This document shows positions 1 to 7,470 of a DNA stretch of 15,631 nt, in pieces; positions within the stretch are counted from its first letter, which is position 1, and every line of letters starts with the position of its first letter. The notes beneath the pieces are model-generated. The model did not search any database and was not told the origin of the DNA. It was given only the letters and a program-made list of their open reading frames with translations. Source of the stretch: Dethiothermospora halolimnae (GTDB taxonomy: Bacteria; Bacillota; Clostridia; Tissierellales; VENL01); assembly GCF_037577855.1 (NCBI RefSeq), contig NZ_JBAKFX010000069.1:1-15631 (forward strand), read 5' to 3'. The position numbers and the translations under genes are program-made.

Positions 1-551
1 TTGATTCACTAACAGCAATAGGTTCCATGATGGGTTCCGGAGGAATGATAGTTATGGATGAAGATAACTGTATGGTTGACATAGCAAGATTCTTCCTAGA
101 CTTTACAGTTGAAGAGTCCTGTGGTAAATGTCCACCATGTAGAATAGGAACTAAAAGGATGTTAGAGATTCTTAATAAAATAACAGCGGGTAAAGGTGAA
201 CCTGAAGACTTAGATAAACTAGAAAGACTTGCAGAAACTATTAAGTCAGCATCTCTTTGTGGACTTGGACAAACTGCACCGAACCCAGTTTTATCAACAC
301 TTAAACACTTTAGAGATGAATATGAAGCCCATGTAAATGATAAAACATGTCCATCGGGATTATGTAAAGATCTAGTGTCTTATTATATTATAGAAGATAA
401 ATGTAAGGGATGTACCCTTTGCGGAAAGGCATGTCCAGCTGATGCAATAACAGGTGAGGTTAAAAATCCCCATATTATAGATAGGGAAAAATGTATTAAA
501 TGTGGAGCATGTATTGAAAAATGTCCATTTGGGGCTATTATAACTAAGTAA
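1..551 (+). CDS. nuoF: NuoF/HydB-like flavin and iron-sulfur subunit of formate dehydrogenase complex (3' part)
   Basis: The 5' end lies outside the window; the open frame enters at base 3 (first codon GAT) and no start is needed inside. The visible 183 residues match the C-terminal part of NuoF/HydB/HylB proteins. A GSMMGSGGMIVMDE stretch is followed by the [4Fe-4S] motif SCGKCPPCR with its distant fourth Cys in SLCGLG. The last 60 residues form a ferredoxin-like domain with two CxxCxxCxxxC motifs (CKGCTLCGKAC and CIKCGACIEKC). Family members carry FMN and oxidise or reduce NAD(H). The C-terminal ferredoxin domain is typical of HydB of bifurcating hydrogenases and HylB of the Clostridium acidurici formate dehydrogenase. 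It lies 113 bases upstream of fdhA, so it is probably the diaphorase partner of that enzyme. Whether the complex bifurcates electrons to ferredoxin cannot be told from sequence. It could also be annotated as a HydB homologue. Confidence 0.9.
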   Translation, partial: DSLTAIGSMMGSGGMIVMDEDNCMVDIARFFLDFTVEESCGKCPPCRIGTKRMLEILNKITAGKGEPEDLDKLERLAETIKSASLCGLGQTAPNPVLSTLKHFRDEYEAHVNDKTCPSGLCKDLVSYYIIEDKCKGCTLCGKACPADAITGEVKNPHIIDREKCIKCGACIEKCPFGAIITK

Positions 552-606
552 TTTTTACCATGTTTTAAATTTATGAATTATTACAATACAAAATTTGTTT
601 AATTAG

Positions 607-615
607 TGATATAAT
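607..615 (+). promoter_or_regulatory. Candidate extended -10 promoter upstream of fdhA
   Basis: The 113-base gap between the flavin subunit and fdhA contains TGATATAAT, an exact TGn-TATAAT extended -10 element. The -35 position (about 587-592, TACAAA) is poor, as is common for extended -10 promoters. Transcription would start near 622, giving a leader of about 43 bases. This suggests fdhA can be transcribed separately from the upstream subunit. There is no intrinsic terminator in the gap, so read-through from upstream is also likely. Confidence 0.45.
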
Positions 616-664
616 TGCTTGACTAGTTTAGGAAAGTTACGGTGATTGAAAGGAGGAAAAATAA

Positions 665-3337
665 ATGGTTAATATAACCATAGATAATAAAGAAATAAAG
701 GTTAATAAAGACTATACAGTACTTAAAGTCTGTAGGGATATGGGGATTAACATCCCTACTCTTTGTCATGATGATAGACTAAAATCCCAGTCTGCCTGTA
801 GATTATGCGTTGTAGAGATAGAAGGTATGAGAACCCTACAAACATCCTGTTCAACAGAGGTAAGAGACGGGATGAAGATAAAAACAAATTCTAAAAAAGT
901 AAGAGAGGCTAGAAGGGAAATATTAAGGTTAATTCTTTCAGACCATCCCCAGGAGTGTTTAACATGTGAAAAGGCAGGATCATGTAAGTTGCAACAATAT
1001 TGTGAAGAGATTAATGTGGGAAAGGTTGTTTATGAGGGAGAGAGAAATAAATATCCTATAGACAATAGTAATCCTTTTTACTATAGGGATATGACTAAGT
1101 GCATAAACTGTGGAAAATGTATAAGGGTATGTAATGAACTTCAATGTACAAATGCTTTGACATTTATAGATAGGGGTTTTAAATCCCATGTTGGAGCAGA
1201 ATTTGATAAAGATATAGATAATACAGTCTGTGTATCCTGTGGTAACTGTGTTTCTGTTTGTCCAGTTGGGGCATTAATGCCTAAAAACAATAATGGGTTT
1301 AGACTTTCTCAAGCTGAAAGGGTTAGAACCACGTGTTCCTATTGTGGAGTAGGATGTCAGATGGACCTAATGGTTAAAGATAATAAAGTTTTAGGAGTTG
1401 AACCTGCTGATGGACCATCAAATAATGGTTTATTATGTGTTAAAGGGAAGTTTGGATATAAGTTTATAAACCATCCCGATAGACTAAAAAAACCACTAAT
1501 AAAAAAAGAGGGTAAATTCGTTGAATCATCATGGGAAGAGGCCTATGAATTAATATCTAAAAAAGCGAAGGAAGTAAAGGAAAATAAAGGTGCCGATGCC
1601 TTTGCAGGATTAACATCGGCAAGATGTAGCAATGAAGAAAATTATTTATTCCAAAAATTGTTTAGGGCAGTTATAGGAACTAATAATGTTGATCACTGTG
1701 CTCGACTCTGACACAGCTCTACGGTTGCAGGTCTTGCAACAACGTTAGGTAGTGGAGCTATGACTAATAGTATAGGAGAGGTTAAGGATGCCGATGTTAT
1801 ATTTGTAACAGGATCTAACACCACTGAAAACCATCCTGTAATAGGGTCACAAATGAGACAAGCCAAAGCTAAAGGGGCCAAAATAATAGTAGCAGATCCA
1901 AGGAGAATAGACTTAGCTAAGGATGCAGATGTATTTTTACAAATAAAACCCGGGACTAATATAGCTATGTTAAATGCTATGATGAATGTAATAATAGAAG
2001 AAGATTTACAAGATAAAGAGTATATAGAAAACAGAACTGAAAACTATGAGGAACTAATAAATTTAGTTAAGGATTATACTCCAGAAAAAGCAGGAGAAAT
2101 TTGTGGCATAGACCCAGAGGATATAAGAAAAGCTGCTAGAATATATGCAAAGGGAAATAAAGCAGGAATATTCTATGCCATGGGTATAACTCAGCATAAA
2201 ACAGGAACCCATGGGGTTATGGCTGTATCAAATCTCTCATTACTTTGCGGAAATATAGGTAAAGAATCAGCTGGTGTTAATCCCCTTCGTGGACAGAATA
2301 ATGTGCAAGGAGCCTGTGATATGGGCGGCTTACCTGCAGACTTACCAGGATATCAAAAAGTATTTAAACCTGAAGTAATAGAAAAGTTTGAGGATGCCTG
2401 GGATGTAAAATTATCATCAAAGGTTGGAAAGACAATACCTGAGATAATGCATGGAGCAGAAGAGGGGGATATTAATTTCCTATATATAATGGGAGAAAAT
2501 CCTATGGTTTCTGATCCAGATATAAATCATATAAGCAAGGCTTTAGATAATGTTGAATTTTTAGTTGTACAGGATATATTCTTAACAGAAACCGCAGAAA
2601 AAGCAGATGTGGTTTTACCGGCAGCATCCTTTGCAGAAAAGGATGGAACCTTTACAAATAGTGAAAGAAGAATACAAAGAATAAGAAAGGCAGTTGATGC
2701 TCCTGGAGAAACAAAGGGAGATTGGAAGATTATAATGGAAATAATGAATGTATTGGGATACGATAAAAGGTATTCTTCACCATCTGAAATAATGGATGAA
2801 ATAGCAACGGTAACTCCCCAATATGGTGGAATAGATTATGAAAGAATAGATAAGATAGGTCTTCAGTGGCCCTGTCCAACAAAGGATCATCCTGGAACCA
2901 AGTATCTTCATAAAAACGTATGTGCTAGAGGTAGGGGGTTATTTATGCCTCAAGATCATGTAAAGAGTGCTGAGAATCCAGATACACAATATCCATTTAT
3001 AATGACCAATGGAAGGGTTTTATATCATTATCATACAAGAACCATGACCGGTAGAGTAGATGGTTTAAATGAAAAATCACCATCATCATATATAGAAATT
3101 AATCCAGCTACAGCTAATAAGCTTGAATTAAAAGAGGGAGAACTGGTTAAAGTTACATCTAGAAGGGGAAGTATAAATACTAGGGTAAAAATAACTGATA
3201 TAGTTGATGAAAATGTTGTATTTATACCTTTTCATTTTGCCGATGGAGCAGCTAATGTTCTTACAAATACGGAGCTGGATCCTATAGCTAAAATACCGGA
3301 ACTTAAGGTAGCTGCCGTTAATATAGAGAAGATTTAA
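665..3337 (+). CDS. fdhA: Selenocysteine-containing formate dehydrogenase catalytic subunit with NuoG-like N-terminus
   Basis: Oxidises formate to CO2, or the reverse, at a Mo/W-bis-pyranopterin site in the cytoplasm. It is 890 residues when the in-frame TGA at 1709-1711 is read as selenocysteine 349 in the context HCARL-U-HSSTVAG, the family active-site motif. Domains in order: [2Fe-2S] (C34, C45, C48, C62); His-Cys [4Fe-4S] (H94, C98, C101, C107); two ferredoxin clusters (C146/149/152/156 and C189/192/195/199); the [4Fe-4S] of the molybdopterin domain (C224, C227, C231, C258); then the large Mo/W domain and a C-terminal cofactor-binding barrel (HYHTRTMTGR region near residues 785-795). The start follows AAGGAGG at 650-656. 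The reading frame is intact on both sides of the TGA. fdhF is an equally used name. The NuoG-like N-terminus fits electron transfer to the NuoF-like neighbour. Confidence 0.96.
1709..1759 (+). promoter_or_regulatory. Selenocysteine UGA codon and bacterial SECIS element
   Basis: The TGA at 1709-1711 is followed by a perfect 6-bp stem, GTTGCA (1724-1729) with TGCAAC (1735-1740), closing the apical loop GGTCT (1730-1734). The stem extends through ACG (1721-1723) with CGT (1743-1745) across an AA bulge, and further by AGCTC (1715-1719) with GAGCT (1755-1759). The GGTCT loop begins 18 bases after the TGA, the same spacing I recall for E. coli fdhF. The loop is the known SelB-binding feature. This makes UGA decoding by tRNA-Sec far more likely than termination. 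Confidence 0.93.
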
Positions 3338-3348
3338 GGAGGGATACT

Positions 3349-3849
3349 TTGGCAAATATAAAAGCAATCTTTAAATATGCTATGCAAATGGAATTAGATG
3401 GACATAAATTCTTTAAAGAGAAGGCTAAGGAATTTGTAAATCCTACAAGTAAAAAAATGTTTGAGAATTTAGCAAGGGTAGAAATGGATCATTATGACTT
3501 TTTAAAGGAACAGTTAGATGAGTATACAAATAACAATGAATTTAAAAAGTTAGACCCAAGTATAGCCGATAGGGAAAAGGATATATTTAAATCAAGGGAA
3601 GAATCGGAATATCTAAAAGAAACCTTAGAACAATCGGATATACCGGATATGACAATATTAAGGATGGCCTATTTAATAGAGAGGGACTATGCCGAGTTTT
3701 ATAGAAAGGCAGCAGCCAACGTTGAAGATATAAAGGCTAAAGAAATATTTAATATGTTGGCTAAATGGGAAGATGGACATGAAGAGTTATTTAAAAAGGA
3801 ATATGATAGAATGATGAATGAATATATGACTTTACCATGGGGTGGTTAA
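3349..3849 (+). CDS. Ferritin-like diiron protein (rubrerythrin type, no rubredoxin domain)
   Basis: 166 residues forming two helical hairpins with a complete diiron ligand set: E15, E45 with H48 (EMDH), E111, and E141 with H144 (EDGH). There is no CxxC rubredoxin domain, so it is shorter than classical rubrerythrin. The start is TTG, preceded by AAGGAGGG at 3336-3343, which overlaps the fdhA stop codon; translation is therefore probably coupled to fdhA. Related proteins reduce peroxide or bind iron, but the exact reaction cannot be assigned. Its place between an oxygen-sensitive selenoenzyme and the cofactor genes suggests a protective or iron-handling role for formate dehydrogenase; this is inference. 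The C-terminus ends in LPWGG. Confidence 0.85.
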   Translation: MANIKAIFKYAMQMELDGHKFFKEKAKEFVNPTSKKMFENLARVEMDHYDFLKEQLDEYTNNNEFKKLDPSIADREKDIFKSREESEYLKETLEQSDIPDMTILRMAYLIERDYAEFYRKAAANVEDIKAKEIFNMLAKWEDGHEELFKKEYDRMMNEYMTLPWGG

Positions 3850-3850
3850 A

Positions 3851-4342
3851 TTGTTTACAGTAGGTATAATTACAGCCAGTGATAAAGGTTATGAAGGTAA
3901 ACGGGAGGATAAAAGTGGAGAAGTTATAAAAAAAATAGTAGAAAATAAGGGCTATGAAGTGGTTAGATATAAGATACTTCCCGATGATAGAGAAAAATTA
4001 TCAGAAGAAATGCTATATATGTGTGACAGTCTTAAACTAAACTTGGTTTTAACAACAGGGGGAACAGGATTTAGTAAAAGGGATGTTACCCCTGAGGCCA
4101 CTCGAGATGTTGTTGAGAGATTAGCCCCAGGTATACCTGAGGCCATAAGAAGCTATAGTTTAAAAATAACTCCCAGGGCTATGCTATCAAGGGCTATTTC
4201 AGGAATAAGACAAGATAGTCTTATAATAAATCTACCCGGTAGTCCAAAGGCTGTGGAAGAATCATTGGAATTTGTAATTGATAGTATAGACCATGGTCTT
4301 TCTATACTAACTGGAAGGGATTATGATTGTGCTAGAAAATAA
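3851..4342 (+). CDS. mogA: MogA/MoaB family molybdopterin adenylyltransferase
   Basis: Activates molybdopterin by adenylylation before metal insertion. It carries the family signatures TTGGTGFSKRDVTPEAT and the C-terminal NLPGSPKAVEESL. I chose the TTG at 3851, giving 163 residues starting MFTVGIITASD, because GGGGTGG at 3839-3845 is a suitable ribosome binding site and homologues begin this way. A GTG at 3842 would add three residues and overlap the preceding gene by 8 bases, but lacks a binding site. The gene sits directly behind the ferritin-like gene and 15 bases before mobA. MoaB and MogA are hard to separate by sequence; both names are used in Clostridia. Confidence 0.92.
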   Translation: MFTVGIITASDKGYEGKREDKSGEVIKKIVENKGYEVVRYKILPDDREKLSEEMLYMCDSLKLNLVLTTGGTGFSKRDVTPEATRDVVERLAPGIPEAIRSYSLKITPRAMLSRAISGIRQDSLIINLPGSPKAVEESLEFVIDSIDHGLSILTGRDYDCARK

Positions 4343-4357
4343 AGGATAGTGATATAA

Positions 4358-4960
4358 ATGGAACTATTTAAAAGTGCGGCTATTCTAGCCGGTGGCAAAA
4401 GTTCTAGAATGGGTTTTGATAAACAGTTTCTAAAGGTAAATGAAAGAAGGGTTATTGATGGTATTATATCAAATCTAAAAAAAGAGTTTGATGAAATAAT
4501 AGTAGTTACAAATAAACCTGAAAAATATTTAGGCATTAAAAGTAAGATAGTGACAGATAGAATAGAAAAAAAGGGTCCTTTAAGCGGAATACATGCAGCC
4601 CTTTCGGAGGCAAATAGCAAATATGTATACTTTACGGCATGTGATATGCCTAATATAAACATTGACTATATAAGATATATGAAGAAAAATATTATGAAAA
4701 CTAAGAAAGAGGTTTGTGTAACTAAAATAAGGGATTGGATAGAGCCCTTTAATGGGTTTTATTCTGTCGATATATTACCTTTTATAGAAGGACATCTATA
4801 TAGCAATAAAAGGTCTATACTTTCCCTTATAAAAAACTTAAATTGCCTATATATAGAAGAGGTAGTTGCTAGAAAATTTAGTCCCAATTGGGATATGTTT
4901 TTAAACTTAAATACTAAAGATGACCTAAATAGTTATATTAGGAGAATTAAAAATGAATAA
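4358..4960 (+). CDS. mobA: Molybdenum cofactor guanylyltransferase MobA
   Basis: Transfers GMP from GTP to the metal-pterin cofactor, making the guanine dinucleotide form that bis-PGD enzymes such as FdhA need. 200 residues. The N-terminal nucleotide-binding loop AAILAGGKSSRMGFDK (residues 7-22) is diagnostic. KGPLSGI and the metal-binding ACDMP motif follow in the central part. The start ATG follows AAAGGAT at a somewhat long distance. The 3' end overlaps fdhD by 8 bases, so the two are probably translationally coupled. MobB is not present in the window. Confidence 0.93.
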   Translation: MELFKSAAILAGGKSSRMGFDKQFLKVNERRVIDGIISNLKKEFDEIIVVTNKPEKYLGIKSKIVTDRIEKKGPLSGIHAALSEANSKYVYFTACDMPNINIDYIRYMKKNIMKTKKEVCVTKIRDWIEPFNGFYSVDILPFIEGHLYSNKRSILSLIKNLNCLYIEEVVARKFSPNWDMFLNLNTKDDLNSYIRRIKNE

Positions 4961-5735
4961 TATTAAAAAATATAATATTATGAGAATAAAAGGTGACACA
5001 GCAATAGAGGAAAAAGATGATGTGGTGGTGGAATACCCATTCACCATATATCTAAATAATAAAGAGTTTGTAACCTTTTTATGTAGCCCAAAATCACTAA
5101 AATATTTAGCAATAGGATTTCTCCATTCTGAAGGGATAATAGAAACTAAAGATAATATAAATGATATAAAGATAGATGAAGATAAGGGTATAGCATATGT
5201 ATATACCAATAAAGAAAGTATACTGGCTGAAAAGTTAAATGGGAAAAGAACAATAACCACAGGATGTGGAAAAGGAACCATATTTTATAATGTAATAGAT
5301 TCCTTTAAAACAAAAAAAATAGATAAAAAGATTAGTATAAATAAAGAGAATATATTTAGTCTAATTAAAAGTTTCAATAAGAAGTCAGAGATATTTCTAA
5401 AAACAGGAGGAGTACACAGTTGCGGACTATGTAGTGAAGATGATATTCTAATATTTGAAGAGGATATAGGAAGGCATAATGCCCTAGACAAGATAATAGG
5501 AAAAACAGTAATAGAGAATATAAGACTGGATAATAAAATGGTATTAACCAGTGGTAGGGTATCATCGGAAATACTAATAAAAGTAGCTAAAAGAGGGATT
5601 CCTGTATTAATATCAAGATCTGCCCCTACAAGCTTGGCCATAGAGATGGCTAGAGAATTAAATATATTATTAATTGGATTTGCTAGGGGTAAAAAATTAA
5701 ATATATATTCGGATTTTCCGAGTCTTACCTTCTAA
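4953..5735 (+). CDS. fdhD: Formate dehydrogenase accessory sulfurtransferase FdhD
   Basis: In E. coli FdhD passes sulfur from IscS to the bis-PGD cofactor of formate dehydrogenase; it is needed for activity. 260 residues. Conserved blocks: FLHSEGII (57-64), GGVHSCGLC (152-160), EDIGRHNALDKIIG (170-183), SGRVSSEI (200-207) and SRSAPTSLAIEMA (221-233). The usual CxxC loop before the central region reads TTGCGKGT (103-109) here, with only one Cys (C105); another pair, C157 and C160, lies in the HSCGLC motif. The start ATG is preceded by AGGAG at 4940-4944, inside mobA. The 3' end, including the stop codon, takes part in an 11-bp hairpin (5722-5758). Confidence 0.94.
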   Translation: MNNIKKYNIMRIKGDTAIEEKDDVVVEYPFTIYLNNKEFVTFLCSPKSLKYLAIGFLHSEGIIETKDNINDIKIDEDKGIAYVYTNKESILAEKLNGKRTITTGCGKGTIFYNVIDSFKTKKIDKKISINKENIFSLIKSFNKKSEIFLKTGGVHSCGLCSEDDILIFEEDIGRHNALDKIIGKTVIENIRLDNKMVLTSGRVSSEILIKVAKRGIPVLISRSAPTSLAIEMARELNILLIGFARGKKLNIYSDFPSLTF

Positions 5736-5758
5736 AACTATTGTTATGAAGATAAGAC
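5722..5758 (+). repeat. Hairpin across the fdhD stop codon
   Basis: GTCTTACCTTC (5722-5732) pairs with GAAGATAAGAC (5748-5758): 10 of 11 positions pair, with one C/A mismatch and a 15-base loop. No T-run follows, so it is not an intrinsic terminator. It could protect the 3' end of the upstream mRNA or act as the 5' helix of the leader RNA that follows. Confidence 0.5.
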
Positions 5759-5820
5759 CGATGGGTGTAGAGGGAAACCTTTATGCCTCCCGTGTTTGGA
5801 AAGGGAAATTCAAGATTTAT
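5748..5820 (+). promoter_or_regulatory. Candidate Moco/Tuco-type riboswitch leader upstream of tupABC
   Basis: The 200-base gap before tupA holds a purine-rich structured stretch: GAGGGAAACC (5770-5779), GCCTCCCG (5785-5792) and TTGGAAAGGG (5796-5805). These blocks and their order resemble, from memory, the Moco RNA motif, whose shorter 'Tuco' variants lie before tungsten genes. Several alternative helices are possible, such as GAGG (5770-5773) with CCTC (5786-5789) and CCTTT (5778-5782) with AAAGG (5800-5804). A terminator hairpin lies downstream at 5883-5905, and TTCAAGA (5809-5815) can pair with TCTTGAA (5878-5884), which touches that hairpin. No convincing promoter is visible in the gap, so the RNA may be part of read-through transcripts from fdhD. 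The assignment rests on recalled motif similarity and context. Confidence 0.6.
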
Positions 5821-5882
5821 TTTAATTATATATGGAAAAATATATATTATTTTTGTTATGTGTAATTTTATATAATGTCTTG

Positions 5883-5910
5883 AAGAGCCCCTTTTAGGGG
5901 CTCTTTATTA
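5883..5910 (+). terminator. Intrinsic terminator before tupA
   Basis: A 9-bp stem, AAGAGCCCC (5883-5891) with GGGGCTCTT (5897-5905), has a TTTTA loop and is followed by TTATTA. It ends about 16 bases before the tupA ribosome binding site. It may end the fdh/mob/fdhD transcript, act as the expression platform of the leader RNA, or both. Confidence 0.75.
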
Positions 5911-5935
5911 TATATAAAAGAAGGAGGAATAACAA

Positions 5936-6769
5936 ATGAAAAAGGTTTTATCAGTATTAATTATTTTATCCCTTATAATGGGATTAGTAGTAGGTTGTAG
6001 TGGAGATGAAGGTGACCAGTCATCAAGTATAGTACTTGCAACAACAACAAGTACTAGGGATAGTGGATTACTTGATGAGATATTACCAAGCTTTGAGGAA
6101 GAAACAGGTATAGAGGTGAAGGTTGTAGCAATTGGAACTGGAGCAGCTCTACAAAAAGGTAGAGATGGAGATGCAGATGTATTATTAGTTCATGCCAAAC
6201 CATCAGAGGAGGAGTTTGTAAAAGAAGGACATGGACTGTATAGAAAAGATGTTATGTATAATGATTTTGTAATAGTGGGACCTAAGAATGACCCTGTAAA
6301 TATTAAGGAAAATGCAAAAAGTGATGTTTTAAAGGGATATAAACTTATTGAAGAAAATAAAGCAACCTTTGTATCAAGGGGAGATGACTCAGGAACCCAT
6401 AAAAAGGAAAAAGCTCTATGGAAGGAAGCGGGTATAGAACCTAAGGGAGATTTTTATGTATCAACAGGAAGTGGAATGGGAGATACGTTAAAAGTAGCCA
6501 GTGAAAAACAAGGATATGCAATGACAGACAGGGCAACATATTTAAATTTAAAGGATGAACTTGATTTGGAAATATTATTAGAGAAGGATGAAAAGTTATT
6601 TAATCAATATGGAGTTATACCTGTAAATCCAGATAAAAATGAAAATATAAATAATAAAGGTGCAGAAGAGTTTATAAACTGGTTATTATCTAAAGATACT
6701 CAAGAAAAAATAGGAGAGTATGGAAAAGAGAAGTTTGGAATGCCTTTATTTACTCCCAATGGGAAATAG
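5936..6769 (+). CDS. tupA: Tungstate-binding lipoprotein TupA
   Basis: Extracytoplasmic substrate-binding protein of the tungstate ABC transporter. 277 residues. A signal peptide (MKKVLSVLIILSLIMG) ends in a lipobox GLVVGC with the lipid-anchored Cys21, as expected for Gram-positive binding proteins. The mature part starts with the TupA hallmark TTTSTRDSGLL (36-46), then GTGAALQKGRDGDADVLLVH (67-86), MYNDFVIVGP and SRGDDSGTH, which in the family contact the oxyanion. TupA proteins bind tungstate with far higher affinity than molybdate; ModA-type motifs are absent. The strong AAGGAGG (5921-5927) precedes the ATG. It is the first gene of tupABC and directly follows the structured leader. Confidence 0.95.
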   Translation: MKKVLSVLIILSLIMGLVVGCSGDEGDQSSSIVLATTTSTRDSGLLDEILPSFEEETGIEVKVVAIGTGAALQKGRDGDADVLLVHAKPSEEEFVKEGHGLYRKDVMYNDFVIVGPKNDPVNIKENAKSDVLKGYKLIEENKATFVSRGDDSGTHKKEKALWKEAGIEPKGDFYVSTGSGMGDTLKVASEKQGYAMTDRATYLNLKDELDLEILLEKDEKLFNQYGVIPVNPDKNENINNKGAEEFINWLLSKDTQEKIGEYGKEKFGMPLFTPNGK

Positions 6770-6779
6770 GAGATAAAAA

Positions 6780-7457
6780 ATGGATTATATATTAGAGGGA
6801 TTAAAAGAAGGGATAAACTTATTATTAACATTTAACAAAGAGGTTTATGGGATAATATTTTTATCCCTTTTTGTTTCCATTACAGCAACAATTATATCTT
6901 CTTTTATATTTATCCCCCTAGGGGTTTATTTAGGAATCAAAGACTTTGTTGGGAAAAAGATATTTTCCCGAATATTATATACATTGATGAGTATACCATC
7001 GGTTGTTGTAGGGCTTATAGTGGCAATAATAATATCTAGAAGAGGTCCCCTTGGCTCATTGCAATTATTATATACACCATGGGCAATGATTATAGCCCAA
7101 ACTCTTCTTATAATCCCTTTAGGATTGGGATTAACCTATAATTTATCTAAAAACAGAGGGAAGAACATAGAAAAAATTGGATTAACCCTTGGGGCTGGTA
7201 AAAGAGATATAATAATCTTAATAATAAGTGAATTAAAAAGAGATTTATTTATAAATGTGGTAACAGTATTTTCTAGGGCCATATCAGAAGTTGGAGCAGT
7301 TATGATAGTTGGAGGAAATATAAAGGGACATACAAGGGTTATAACCACATCAATAGCAATGTTTAACTCGATGGGAAATTACCCCATGGCCATAGCCCTA
7401 GGTCTTGTACTTTTATTTATTTCATTTACCATAAACAGCTTAATATATAAAGAATAA
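6780..7457 (+). CDS. tupB: Tungstate ABC transporter permease TupB
   Basis: 225 residues with about five hydrophobic membrane segments (roughly 22-50, 64-85, 101-119, 155-178, 201-221). The cytoplasmic EAA-type loop, which docks the ATPase, is near 131-152 (IGLTLGAGKRD). The conserved block RAISEVGAVMIVGGN (166-180) is typical of TupB. It starts 10 bases after tupA, with TAGGAG overlapping the tupA stop as ribosome binding site, and is followed by the ATPase gene. The protein would form the transmembrane channel as a homodimer. Confidence 0.93.
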   Translation: MDYILEGLKEGINLLLTFNKEVYGIIFLSLFVSITATIISSFIFIPLGVYLGIKDFVGKKIFSRILYTLMSIPSVVVGLIVAIIISRRGPLGSLQLLYTPWAMIIAQTLLIIPLGLGLTYNLSKNRGKNIEKIGLTLGAGKRDIIILIISELKRDLFINVVTVFSRAISEVGAVMIVGGNIKGHTRVITTSIAMFNSMGNYPMAIALGLVLLFISFTINSLIYKE

Positions 7458-7470
7458 AGATGGTGAATTT

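Noticed and set aside
1709..1711. Nonsense mutation splitting fdhA into a pseudogene
   Set aside because: The frame continues intact, the site is the known Sec position, and a SECIS hairpin follows.
4321..4662. Minus-strand open frames opposite mobA, fdhD and moeA
   Set aside because: They are low-complexity shadows of well-recognised + strand genes in AT-rich DNA.
5871..5876. TATAAT as a tupA promoter -10
   Set aside because: No acceptable -35 lies 16-18 bases upstream, and a terminator begins 7 bases after it, so a transcript from here would end at once.
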